Assembly (NCBI GenBank): GCA_021521415.1
Contig: JAIQDT010000234.1
Coordinates: 1,054,001 to 1,118,000 of the forward strand
From: Bidens hawaiensis
Lineage: Eukaryota > Streptophyta > Magnoliopsida > Asterales > Asteraceae
Reading direction: 5' to 3'
Length of the DNA: 64,000 nt
Below, one piece after another: positions 9,687-21,200 of this stretch; positions within the stretch are counted from its first letter, which is position 1; every line of letters starts with the position of its first letter. Made by a program: the position numbers and the translations under genes. A model generated the notes under the pieces. The model was not told the DNA's origin and ran no database searches. It saw only the letters and a program-made list of their open reading frames with translations.

Positions 9687-12316
9687 CTTAGCACATGCAA
9701 GCAGGTAACAACAATCATTATCAGTTAACACGTCCAATCTGTAATATGATCCCTACGATCGTTACTATACACTCATTATTAATATAACTTTAACTAAGTT
9801 AACCGGTACATCTGGGGACATTGTTAACCCAGCACTGTACCCGTTCTGGGGGCAAGGTTAAACCAGAAACACTTCTCCGGACGCAGATTGTGATGTCGTT
9901 TAGAGTTCAACAGTCAAATTTTCTAATAGCTTGTTTTCCCCGTTTTGCGTGCCTAGCACGGTTACCCGTTTTTTTATGTTTCAAAAATGAGTTTGGTCAC
10001 ACACGACCCGAAAATAGTGGTTGACTGATAATTTAGTTTAAGTTGTGAAATTAGAGCTCGGTTTAGACGCCACGATTGGCCGCGGGACCCGTTTCCGTAT
10101 CTGGCGTTCCAGAAACTGTTAAATCGGTTAAAAATACCCAAATCATCCGAATTATTTTCGGATGATTCATTTTTACTTGTTTAACTCAATTATATGAAAA
10201 TGGTTCATTTTTTAGGGTTTTTATACACCAGTCAGCTCGCTTAAGCGAACTTCACCGGTTTACGCGTTTTAACTTTAAAAGTTTGATAATTAGCACAAAT
10301 AATTATCCGTTTACTCTCGGATCTTGAAATTTTGGACAAATCACTTTTTAACAGTGGGGAATTTTATAAAAATATTTCCAGAATTAGTTTCTATATTTAA
10401 AATTTATTTATCTATTTTTAAACACCATTTAAACACTAAATATGTCGTAAATACCAAACGACCTTAGAAAAATCCCAAATTTTTCCTGGATGTCCCCTGC
10501 CATCCACATAGTCCCATGTAATGTTTCCAGAACCAAAATCTTCTTTTACATGCCATTTTCACTAAAACCGAGCTAGAAAACCCTAGAACTCGTTTAACCG
10601 AAAAGCATACTTAGACTTCTCCAAAGGACCTCAAATTTTGTGTGTAACTTATACATGATATGAAAAGATTATCTACAATTTTCCAGAATTTTTCATGATA
10701 TTTAACTATTTTTCACCATTTTTGGCCAAAACCGAGCATTAAATTCACCAAATATTCATCCTTTATCAAAAAATTACTAAAAATTCACAGAACTCTTATT
10801 TTCATGTGTAGAACATCGCTGTAAAATTTCATGATCTAACTCTAAACGACCAACAATCTGTCCAAAAACACATACACCGACAAAAACCGAATATACCTTT
10901 CGTTTTCCGCCACTACAAGCTACAAACTCGTCTTTCCGCCTTATCTACCACTAAACACAGAGCCTACAAACAACATACCACAATACCAAGCAAGTTACAC
11001 TCACGATCAAGCCATCTCTTTCATGGTTTCGGTTATGATCCCAAAAACAAGGATTTAACCGTAAAAATTCGTTTTTGTTTCGTTTAACTCATTTCTTGGA
11101 CCAAGATCCCTTGTATAACCCGTATACATCACTTGATCATGTAAGAATCGGTTTTTATCATTGAAACCTCATTTTCTTGCAAGAAAACTCAAGAAACGAA
11201 CATAAACACGTACATAATACGATCTTTACCTTGGTTTCTCCTTGCTAGGGTCTCGGGTTTTGGCTCAAGAACTTGAGAGAAATGAAGATTGTTGAGTTAA
11301 GTTTGTGAAAAAAAAGAAAATGAAATGAAATGGGGTGAGATGGTCCGATCGGACCCCTTTGGAGGGTGGGGTGGGACCCACATCTTCATTTTAAGCCACA
11401 TATTCAGATTCTCGTAATCTGGATAATGTTTTGGATAATCTGGTTCAGTTCGTTTTTCGGTTAAACGTTTAATTCGGCTTAAAACGAGGCTAAAACGGTC
11501 GTTTTTCGGCTTAAAAATGAAATTTATATAAAACCGATTTAAAACTTAAACCATGACATTTATTAACTTAAAACGTCATATTATTAATTATTACGCATCT
11601 TTTTCGGCTTGATCGATCGTCTCTTGCTCGGTTTGGTATTAAAGGTTTCGTTTAACGTACCGACGTACTATTAAATCGAAATCCTTTTTTTCTGTGCTTT
11701 AATCCACTTATCCCGAAGCTTTAATACTTCGTAACATCACTAAATATCATATATCTCGTCTATAATTGAACCCTCGATTCATTCGGCTTTCAATAACTAT
11801 CGATCGTTTGATCGCATATTCAATACGGTGAATTATATATTCACGTACAATCAATACAATGAACCATGTATTCTCGTATAATTACCATGGTAATTCATGT
11901 TTCCGACATTAAATATGACGTAACTATTGTCTACCGGTTAGGGTATACCGGGTTTCGTCGGAATCGTTACAACTCTTGTCCAGATCACGACACATGGCAG
12001 GTGAGTCATCGATACTGACGACACTTGTCACGACATTTCTATGGTAACGACACATGTCATGATGACTCGTCATACGAACTGACATGTGTCCCTAAGCCCG
12101 GTCCAACCACCAAAAATACTGAGGCTGCTCTCATGCGTTCTACCAATATGGGGCAAACGCATTTCCCTTTTTACCAATGTTCAAGTTCTCAACTACACTT
12201 TAGAGTATCGATATCACATTCATCTCTACTCTTTTGGACTCATTATTAATTAATTTATCCCTAACACATACTAATAATTATTATTAGTCCAAAAAATTTC
12301 CAACAATCCCCCACAT

Positions 12317-12659
12317 GAATGGAGATCGATCCGTACACTCACGTGTCAAATAGAGTTACAGCGATTGAGCGTTGCAGGATAGGTAGTGTTAGCCTTGAAC
12401 CTTCCTTTGTGAAACATACTTAGTCTCTTAGCGGTTGGTAGACGCGGTGTTTGTTTTTTTATATTACGAGTGTATTAATTTCTAAATACGATGTTTGTTT
12501 TTTTGTTATTGTATCGTGTTCTTATAATGTGATGAACCTTACCTAACCCGAATTGTTGAATCGACCCGAATTTTTTATGTCCGGGCCTATAAAATTAAAG
12601 CACCCAAAAACAGTCAACCCACTGAAAAAAAATTTTGGATCTGCCACTGCATGGCATAA
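12317..12659. other. no gene recognised
   Basis: Probably the tail of the minus-strand Copia-like internal region followed by unplaced repeat sequence. A GGATCTGCCACTGCATGG phrase near 12640, often seen in dispersed plant repeats, marks its right side. Confidence 0.3.
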
Positions 12660-13264
12660 TAAAATGATGAATCTGGGTTCCAGCTAAATAACATGAAATA
12701 CTTCAAAAAGAGGGACAGAAAGCTGGAAGCATATAAATGTGATCAATATCATATACAAGCATAAGATCTGTATAGAGTAGTTGGATAAGACTCGGGGTGG
12801 TGAGTCGTAGTTAGGCTCGCTATGCGAGTAAATTAGTGAGAAGCCAGCTAAATTCGTTAAATGACTAAAGTAAGTATAATTAACCACGTTAGATTCGTTA
12901 GATTTAACTAACACGTTTAGTTTTTAAGATTATCTTAGTTAACTATGTTAACTAAGTTAATTTAACAAGCCAACTTGGTTAGTTTTGTAAAGTCTGTTAA
13001 ATAGTAATAACGCAAGAACTTGTTAAACAGTTAGTCGTGCTCAATTGAAGAAACGTGCTACCATAAGCTCCAAGAAAAACAGGATCCAGGTGAGTTTCTA
13101 GCCCATCTTTCCTTTAAATGTTTGGGGCTATGTAGATACTCGTATGTGAAAAGTTAATATACTTACTTTATGAATGTATGATTGCTTAGTTTTTAATACA
13201 CTTACTAGTAAGTATATGGTATGTGAATGTTGTATGTATATAGAAAGGTTAAGAATGTATGATT

Positions 13265-13267
<3 letters not shown>

Positions 13268-13308
<41 letters not shown>
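13268..13308. repeat. (AT)n microsatellite
   Basis: About 20 uninterrupted TA units, directly abutting the MITE at 13309. Confidence 0.95.
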
Positions 13309-13310
<2 letters not shown>

Positions 13311-13633
13311 AGGGATATTTTGAGAACCATATTGAGTTTTAAGAACTTAAGAACTTCATTCTTGACCACACATTTAATTAAATAGACTAGATTATGTGGT
13401 TGAGATTAAATGTGATTAAAAAATTAAAGTAGGAGAGAGAATAAAGATGTACAGTAATTACACAAATTTAAACGTCCGTTACACATATGTAATAAGTCGA
13501 CTCAGTGCGTAAAAATATTTGTAATTTTTTACGTACATGTACCCTATATATATTACGTATGTGTAAAAAAAATTGTTACGTTGAGTTCTTTCGAGTTCTT
13601 AAAACTCAAAGTTGTTCTCATTTGAAATCTCCC
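13309..13633. mobile_element. MITE, 325 bp, inserted in an AT tract
   Basis: The ends are imperfect inverted repeats of ~40 bp. The left end has GAGTTTTAAGAACTTAAGAAC, and the reverse complement of the right end has GAGTTTTAAGAACTCGAAAG. It starts GGAGGGAT and ends ATCTCCC, flanked by ATA/TA on both sides. A TA-type target duplication is likely but cannot be proved inside an (AT)n tract. Confidence 0.7.
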
Positions 13634-13657
13634 ATATACATATATACATACATACAT

Positions 13658-13768
13658 AATATCTGCAAAGGTTAAAGGGTTGCAGACCCTAATAATATCT
13701 ACGAAGGTTAAGGGGTTGCAGATCCTTATAACTTCTGTGAAGGTTATAGGGAGAAAGACTCTATAAAT
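13658..13768. repeat. 36-bp minisatellite, three units
   Basis: The units share GAAGGTTA(A)GGGG and TTGCAGA(C/T)CCT and repeat at ~36-37 bp. They lie inside the intron-like module of the plus-strand LTR fragment. Confidence 0.75.
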
Positions 13769-13798
13769 ATGTATGTATTAAGGCAAGTAAGGATAAGG

Positions 13799-13895
13799 AA
13801 GTATGTATGTATGTATGTATGTATGTATGTATGTATGTGTGTGTGTGTGTATGCATGTATGTATGTATGTATGTATGCATGTATGTATGTATGAA
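13799..13895. repeat. (ATGT)n microsatellite, interrupted
   Basis: GTATGTATGT runs with an embedded (GT)n stretch and ATGCATGT interruptions. Confidence 0.95.
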
Positions 13896-14307
13896 AGGAA
13901 GATAAACAGGTTAAGTATGTAAGGTGTATCTTTGGATACGTATGTGCAAGTATGTGATTTGTGGTATGTTGCCTGTTAAACTAGAACTCACTCAGCGTAG
14001 CTGACTTTTAGTATGCACGCAGGCCAATAGAATGAGCAGCTGGCTTGAGGAGCACACATGGAATCTGTCACACCCCAACCTAAGGCGGAAATGCCGGGGT
14101 CTGAGCCAATGGTTCACAGCTCACAAATATGCTATCATACAATTTAAATATAACAATATCTAATTATTTATTTACTACAAAATTTCAATCAAGTACACGG
14201 AGTTTAACAAATTACCAAAATAAAAATAGTACACAAATATCTTTTATTTACATTAACTTATGTCTTTCTAAGTGTTTCTTCATCTTAGCTTCAAACCAAA
14301 TGATAAT

Positions 14308-14769
14308 CTGCAAATGCGTACAAAATAATATAGATTTGTCAACACAAGGTTGAGTGAGAAAAGTCACCAGTTCCGATATAATAATAATGTATAAGTAAAA
14401 TTAGCAAAACTGATATTGCGATTATAAATCAATCAAACCATGTGCAAATAGTTGTGTCAGTTGACCATTGCCTAGCGAATCAGGCTTTGGCTACTATGAC
14501 AAGAAAATACAAATAAGGGTGTCGGTTGACCATCGCCTAGCGAATCGGGCTTTGGCTACTAAGACGGTGTATGATCATACTTTAATGTGATTATGATGAA
14601 GCTCTCCGAATGCAATAAAGTAAACAATTAAGCAATTAGCATTTAGCTGATCAACACACAATATTTAAGTTTGCTAGTTGTGTATATATAATATAAAAAA
14701 TATGAAATAAAACGCATATGTCCCCAAAACATTTTAAAATAGTAAAATATGAGGGGAATGATCTCTCAC
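14308..14769 (-). other. intron-like module of minus-strand LTR (462 nt)
   Basis: On the minus strand GTGAGAGATCATTCCCCTC starts at 14769. The minisatellite at 14455-14570 lies in the middle. CTCACTCAAC-CTTGT-GTTGA forms a 5-bp hairpin (14353-14339), followed by TACGCATTTGCAG ending at 14308, a good 3' splice-site consensus. Confidence 0.45.
14455..14570. repeat. ~65-bp minisatellite, two units
   Basis: Two units sharing GTTGACCAT(T/C)GCCTAGCGAA and GGGCTTTGGCTACTA. Confidence 0.8.
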
Positions 14770-15930
14770 CTTATTACTTAGGAGAGTTTAGATAATAGTA
14801 ACAAGAATAAACGAGTAACCCGTCTTTTAACGCGCTGACTGAGTTAACCCTAACAAACCTGACACTTAGGGATAATAAACAACATTTAAAACCGAGAACA
14901 TAGCCGCTGGAATCAATTCAAACAGATGTCTAGAACTTCGGTTATGAGATTTTTAGTAAATAAGTGAGCTGGTACTGACCAGAATCCGAACAGCGAGTCG
15001 GAAGTTGAGTTTTGGTCAGTACACTCAAAATTTAGAGATAAAACAAAAAGTATTCTTGACTGAAATCTAGTTCCGACCAGAAGTGATAGAAATCGATTGG
15101 TCAACTTTGTTGACCTATATGCCCTTAAACGGGTTGGAGTTCAATTGACTCGTCAATTCCCCTCAATCTCAGAAATTTATTAAGGGTTATTGATCATTGA
15201 ACAATAGAGAATAACTTTACAGAAGACAACTTACCCTGAAAGCGCTTAGATTGATGAGAAAACGGAGTCAAACACCGGGAAAACATCAAAGTCAACTTGA
15301 GTACGAACAATCTTGAAGAAAATAATAAAGAATGAAGTGAAGAACGGGTTTTTTCTTGAAAGTGATGACTGATACAAAGTAAATTAGGGTTTAGGGAAGA
15401 GATTTGCAGGTTATAATGGCCTTGTTTATATAGGAATAGTAAACTAATGTTAATTTTAGTTAAAAGACTCGTTTAAGCAACAATATCTTGTTTAATGAGC
15501 AAATAAACTGAAAATAAACCAAAATTCATTCTTGAGGAAGGGGCTAATTTATATGGACATGTACCAAGTCTGGGAGGATTTTCTTGGAGCTTAAAACGCA
15601 CGATTTGATCCAAAAATAAGCTATTAGCATTAAACACGAGTTAGAACTTAAAATAAACAATTTTGTTGATCTAGGGGTCTGGCCGCGCCTCGCGACCAAA
15701 TAGGGCCTCCCGCGTCGTGCTACGCAGCATGGAGAAAAATCTGATCTTTTCCCTTTTGTCAATTTTGGTCCCTGAAGTTCCGAAACTGCATTTTTTGCCA
15801 TTTTAAAGAATTTTAAAAGTTGTTAAGGACTTTTTGGCATGATTGAAAGTTATGAAACTATAAAATAGGTTAAACCAAGTTAAATACAAGTTTTTTTATT
15901 AATACAAAGTACCCTATTTATATTCCCGGA

Positions 15931-17119
15931 TCGGGTAGACGAATACGGTTATGAAAGATATCTAGTAATCTTACTTAAAAAATTGAGAAACTCAATTTCT
16001 ATGTGGCCAACGTGTTGTATGACATAGTACAACATAAATTTTCTCGCTACGCTTGTAAGTGGAATCTTACCCTTTGAAGTAAAACTTTTTGCTCACATTT
16101 CTTAGTAGCTTTTCCGCAGATGGAACCCTCTGGGCATGCGAAATCATTTCCAACATCGTTCGCATAGTCTTAAAACATGCCTAAAAGTTCATATGTACCT
16201 TAATTTCGCTAGAGCATTTTACCATATGTTGAACTGTCTGAACACCCACTTGTTGTTGATTTCAATAATTTCACTTTCTTTTTTGACGACTATCATTAGC
16301 AACATGTTCTCTGCATTAACCGGCATTCCTTCGACGTTCTTTAATCATTGGGTTAAAAAGTGTTAATCTCCCGAACAACTTTTTGCTTTACAATTATCGA
16401 TAAATTGTTTCATTCGTCATGATAATAGGACCCATTGTATGTCATGATCAATAAGTATTCATACCTAGTTTAGAACATAAATGATTTCATCCCCGGATTC
16501 TTATCATACTCTTAGGTATCAAGCTCACTCATTTGCCTCTTACATCACATTCTAATCGTTGAGTATGATTTCTCTCAAATCTAGCCCTATATATTCTTAT
16601 TTTGACCCTCATGTGGCATTCAGGTTTTAAACACATTAAAGAGTACTACTTTTTATTTAAGATTTCAAAGTACTAGACCGATACAAGGAATTTCCTACAC
16701 AAAAATTCAAGTTTAAATCGTATGATTTCATGCTAAATAATTGTACTTTAGTAATCACGTCACGTTTATATAAACATTCAAGTCGGAGAACTTTCTTTTT
16801 TAAAGATTTACGTACCGCATAGTATAATAGCATTAAAAAACCAATACTGATTTGTTCAAGACTATCATCTTTACGTGTATACGTTGTCTTCTAAACTTCA
16901 ACTTTCAAATTGTCATATCAGTAGTACAAGAAAATTTTTATATAAAACTTCAAAGTTCTACTGAAATTCTTGGGTAGAATTTTTCAAGTTTTAATGATGA
17001 CTGTATATATCAAAACCCTCAAAGCATTTATATGGTTTTAGTAATAAATATATAAAATTTTATGAATGAGTTCTCCATAAACGTGAGCTATATAGTTACT
17101 TTTTTAATTAAGTATTCCG
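15931..17119. other. unidentified sequence left of element 1
   Basis: AT-rich, with no supportable reading frame. It must be continuous with 40215 onward in the pre-insertion state, because element 1 has a clean target duplication. It may therefore belong to the same old gypsy remnant. Confidence 0.35.
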
Positions 17120-17124
17120 TAATA

Positions 17125-18150
17125 TATTGAGTCGGATTTTTGATAAGGAAGATTGGAATCTTCTCAACCTTCTCAGAAAATGGCTAAGTATGGACTTCGA
17201 GCAAGCCTAGACGATCGAGCATGGTTTTACTACGTCGAGCAAGGTCTTCAGAACCTTAAATGATTGATTCTTCTAAGTGTTAAGGCTTCGAGCAAGCTAC
17301 ACTTCAACGAGCAAGAGTGTTCTTCTATCGAGCATGGATTGCCAATCGAGCAAACAGCTTGATCATACAAGTTTTAACCAAGTGTTACGAGCACAGGATG
17401 ATCGAGCACATGGAGACAAGCATGTATGCAATAAGAAGATGTCATGTGATCAAAGCATGGACTTCGAGCGCAGTTCAGTTCCTCGAGCAAGATTTACATC
17501 CGAGCATGCTAAAGATTGCTAAATAAGAAGGCTGAAGACATCAAGAAGAATGAGCTTGCTCGATGGACGAGTTCGAGTAAAGCATGGATTAGTCAAGAGG
17601 AATGAAGCCTGCTGGAGGAGAATATCTTCACTGAAGATATTCTAAGTAAAGTATGCTCTAGGACATTCATCAAACATACCTAGCATAGTCTGCTCAAGCA
17701 AGATTGTTACCTTGCTCGAGACTCAACACTTGTATTATTTTGTATTTCATTATGTAATGATTAGGAACTTCTAGAAGGAATGTCAGGGTCTATAAATAGG
17801 GTCCTAGTTTTCCATTTAGGGCACGGATACGGATAACGACGCACACAATACGAGAAACATTCTAAAAGAATATTCTATTTGTTTCCTCGTACTGCCGCCG
17901 CCGTCACGCACGAAACCCTAGACATTCGTTTCACTGTTTCATTAATGATTCATTTAATACACTGAATCTTTGTCTGGGAATGTGCTCTTACTGATTATTT
18001 ATTATCATTTCGTGTTTGTTATTTTCACTCCTTCATTCCCACTTGTTGGATATCCTGATTCCGCCGGAATATCCAACAGGCCTTCGGGTAACATAGTTGG
18101 TGTGTTCTTGTCAACCTTTCAAAGGTTTCACCTGACTCACGGTCCTGAAA
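17125..18150 (+). repeat. element 1 5' LTR
   Basis: It matches 39176-40209. The first dinucleotide has decayed from TG to TA, and it ends CCTGAAA where the other LTR has CCTGACA. I counted roughly a dozen differences in the first ~180 bases against the 3' LTR; later parts look more alike. About a dozen CGAGCA words crowd the region before the TATA box at 17791-17798 (TATAAATA). Confidence 0.92.
17791..17798 (+). promoter_or_regulatory. TATA box of element 1 5' LTR
   Basis: GTCTATAAATAGGG is the only good TATA motif in the LTR. It is preserved in the 3' LTR as TATAAATG near 39847. It lies just downstream of the CGAGCA-rich stretch, so those words occupy the U3 enhancer position. Confidence 0.7.
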
Positions 18151-18152
18151 AG

Positions 18153-18164
18153 TGGTACCAGATC
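18153..18164 (+). other. primer-binding site, element 1
   Basis: TGGTACCAGATC follows the LTR end by two bases. It is a slightly decayed form of TGGTATCAGAGC, the initiator-methionine tRNA site usual for plant Copia elements. Confidence 0.75.
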
Positions 18165-18259
18165 TTGTGTAAGCTCGCTGAAGGACACGGGACAGAAGGC
18201 TTGTGAAAAAGCTTAAAGCTTTGCTCTATTTCACTACTGCAAATTCCAGATCTGCTGAA

Positions 18260-21200
18260 ATGGAAGACCAAGAAGTCTCCACCAACAAGATTCCAAGATT
18301 GCTTGGACAAGAAAAATTCATCAAATGGAAGGTGCTCTTCGAAGCAGCTGTAAACTACAACGACCCAGAGTTTTGGACTTCCATCACTGAAGGAAACTAT
18401 GTTCCTTCAACAGCTCCGAACAACAATGCCACTGTTGAGCTAAAAATGAAGAAACGGGACGATAAGGTTTTGTCTATGCTAAAATTAGGTATTTCTTGGG
18501 AAATCTTGACAACTGTCAATCATCACAAAACCGCAAAGGGTATGTTTGATGCGGTCATCGACATGTTTGAAGGAAATACTGAACTAAGAGACATCAAGAA
18601 AGATAGACTGAAGCAACAGCTAGACAGGTTCAAGTTTAAAGACGGAGAGAGATTAAAATCAGTATTGCAGAGGTTTATGATAAATAAACGACATAAGAAC
18701 AACTGATCTGCAGATCTCTAACTTTCAGCTGAACAAGAAGCTCTTGTCATCCTTGTCTGGTGAATGGTACACTGCCAGCAAGTATATTAAGGAGAAAGTT
18801 AGTTTCCCCAATTTTAAGCAGGATGATGTGATTGAATTTCTTAAAGCTGTAGAACAAGAGATGATCGAAAATCATATGCTTAGAGAGGACAAGCCATGTT
18901 TTCAAGTGAACAATGCTCTTGTAGCACCAATGGGCAATCTCTCAATCAAGAACCAGCAGCCTATTATTGAAGAGCCATCAGAAACAAGTTCAACATGTAG
19001 TGGCCAGTCAAGGTTTAATGTTCAGCTGATTGAAGATGAAACTACCTCTACAGCAAATGGGCAGTCAACATTTATGCAGAACAACAATGCTCAAGGAACA
19101 GACTATCAAGCATTGTTCTCTATGTTTACTGAGTCATATCATGCCTTTGTCGCCAAGAACCTGATCAACACAAGTATTGTGTAGGAGGATCTTGAACAAA
19201 TCAATGCTGATGACTTGGAAGACATGGACATAAAGTGGTGGGCAGCTATGTTAGCCGTGAGGAGCAAAAGGTTGTATAACAGAACTGGAAGAACAAGCTT
19301 TAATGGACCAAATGAAAGAATTGGCTTTAATAAGTGAAAAGCCATCTGTTATAATTGTCAACAACCAGGACATTTTGCTAGAGAGTGTAACATGCCAAAG
19401 CAAGTAGGTAACCAAGTAAACCAGAACCAATTCTATCAAAACCAGAATCAGAATTTCCAGCACCAGAGAACTCAGATCATGAACCAAAACCCCTATCAAA
19501 ATCCAAACAGACTCCAGCTACAAACCCTTCAACCCCAAAGAAACAATCAAATGCAGGTTCACACTAATCAAAACAGAGCTAATCAGAACAATGTGAACCA
19601 GCTGCGAGATCAAGGAAATGTTGCAGTAACCAGGGCGCCAAGATGGGGAATTTGATTGGAGCAATCATGCAGCCGAGATTGAGAAGGCAAATGTTGCTTT
19701 TATGGAAAAAGTGCCAGAAAAGCCTGAATCTTCAAATGCACAGGTAGAATATGGTATTTCAATTTTTGATCTTCATATTACTATTGATGAACTAAATCAG
19801 GAGATTGGAAAGTGGAAAACTGAGTGTGGGAGAAAGGAAGCTTTCTTGAATGTATATGAAGCCAGTGAATCAACTTATGAAAATCAAATCAAGGGGCTTA
19901 AAGAGGATTGTATGATGGCATACCAAACCCAATCAAAAATGACAATTGAAATTGAGGAGTTGAAGAAGATGTATGCTGAAGAGAAATTGAAAAATGCTGA
20001 ATTGTTAATTCAGATGGAATTCTTGAAGAACCTTGTTTCTACCGGAAATATAGTGGGTTATTGGATAAAATGACTGAAGAAGAAAAGTACAAAAAGGTGC
20101 CACCACCTTTCTGTGATAGCTACCCACTGAAAGTAGACAAGGAAAGCAGAAGTGAATATCTGAAACAATTCAAGAATGTGTTTGATTATAAACCTGAGTT
20201 TGTGAAGCAATATGATGATGTGTTTGTGGATAAAAATGGAGAGTTTTCAGTAAGACAGAGTGAGGAACCATAGATTAAGAAAAATGAAAAGTTGGAAAGT
20301 GAGAAAAAGAAGTGGAGTGAGTACTCAAGTGAAGACAGTAACTGCGGCTGTGGGAGCACAAAATCATCTAAGGGCGAGAAGAAAAAGGGGTCAAGCAATA
20401 AGAAGAGTGAAAAGATTTCCCTTCTGCCAAAGATGGCTCCTAAGATAAAAAAGCACTATGAAAAGATTAGAAAAAAACATGTGGTGTTTGACATCTGTGC
20501 TAGGCCACAGTCAGAAAACAAAAGAAGAACTGAAGAAACAATAAAATCTTCTTATGATCAGTCACATCCTCCAATCTATCCAGTCTTCTCAAACCATGAA
20601 CTATTTGATATTGGAGATGTGGAGTATGTATCAATGAGAAGATATGTTGGAGAAGAAAAGGGAAGCAGTTCAAGAACTCCTTCCAAGTTGAAGCCTGTAG
20701 TGTTTCTCAAAGAAAAATATCATCTGGAGCCTTGTTAATTCAGATGAAATTCTTGAAGAACCTTGTTTCTACCGGAAATATAGTGGGTTATGTGGATAAA
20801 ATGACTGAACAAGAAAAGTACAAAAAGGTGTCACCACCTTTCTGTGATAGCTACCCACTGAAAGTAGACAAGGAAAGTAGAAGTGAATATCTAAAACAAT
20901 TCAAGAATGTGTTTGATGATAAAGCTGAGTTTATGAAGCAATATGATGATGTGTTTGTGGATAAAAATGGAGAGTTTGCAGTAAGACAGAGTGAGGAACC
21001 AGAGATTAAGAAAAGTGAAAAGTTGGAAAGTGAGAAAAAGAAGTGGAGTGAGTATTCAAGTAAAGACAGTAACTGCAGCTGTGGGAGTACAAAATCATCT
21101 AAGGACAAGAAGAAAAAGGGGTCAAGCAAGAAGAAGAGTGAAAAGATTTCCCTTCTGCCAAAGATGAATCCTAAGATGAAAAAGCACTATGAAAAGAATA

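Larger units (their letters stand above)
8927..11971 (-). mobile_element. solo LTR, Ty3/gypsy (Tekay/Del-like), 3,045 bp, minus strand
   Basis: It is flanked by the perfect 5-bp direct repeat ACTCT (8922-8926 and 11972-11976). On the minus strand it begins TGTAACGATTCCGACGAAACCC and ends GGGGTGTTACG, with the terminal CA decayed to CG. It is the same family as the LTR at 53995-57046; for example both carry CAATGTGGTTGATA(T/C)CAGAGGT near the 3' end. No internal region is present, so it is a recombination-derived solo LTR. It sits inside the Copia-like LTR at 8450-12305. Confidence 0.9.
8450..12305 (-). mobile_element. Copia-like LTR, minus strand, split by a solo LTR (left limit uncertain)
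   Basis: On the minus strand a purine tract GTGGGGGAT (12314-12306) is followed directly by TGTTGGAAATTTTTTGG at 12305, the usual junction of a polypurine tract and a Copia LTR. The LTR then runs to 11972, resumes at 8926 across the solo-LTR insertion, and continues past a TATA-like box near 8780. No primer-binding site was found, so the LTR end is not fixed. Confidence 0.4.
13090..14022 (+). other. intron-like module of plus-strand LTR fragment (933 nt)
   Basis: A donor-like GTGAGTTTCTAGCCC lies at 13090. Hairpin TCAGC-GTA-GCTGA is at 13992-14004 after GAACTCAC. The acceptor-like CACGCAG|G ends at 14022. Between them lie an (AT)n tract, a MITE, a 36-bp minisatellite and an (ATGT)n tract. 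Confidence 0.45.
12660..14065 (+). mobile_element. long LTR fragment, plus strand (left limit uncertain)
   Basis: It has the internal landmarks of the other long LTRs in plus orientation: donor-like CCAG|GTGAGTTTC at 13086-13098, ACTCAC plus hairpin at 13987-14004, and acceptor-like TATGCACGCAG at 14012-14022. It contains a perfect 10-bp inverted repeat CTTAGTTAAC-TAT-GTTAACTAAG at 12934-12956. The right side is cut by the minus-strand LTR that begins at 14066. Neither LTR terminus is visible. Confidence 0.5.
14066..15930 (-). mobile_element. long LTR, minus strand (right limit uncertain)
   Basis: It begins on the plus strand as TGTCACACCCCAACC, the reverse complement of a gypsy LTR 3' end (GGGGTGTGACA). 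Inside, on the minus strand, are donor-like AAG|GTGAGA at 14769, a two-unit minisatellite, hairpin TCAAC/GTTGA at 14353-14339 and an acceptor-like ATTTGCAG at 14308. It cuts the plus-strand LTR fragment at 14065. The other terminus was not found; 15930 is only where recognisable character fades. Confidence 0.5.

Noticed and set aside
15660..15725. GC-rich near-palindrome as a gene or regulatory island
   Set aside because: Short, isolated, without a frame, and inside the minus-strand LTR.
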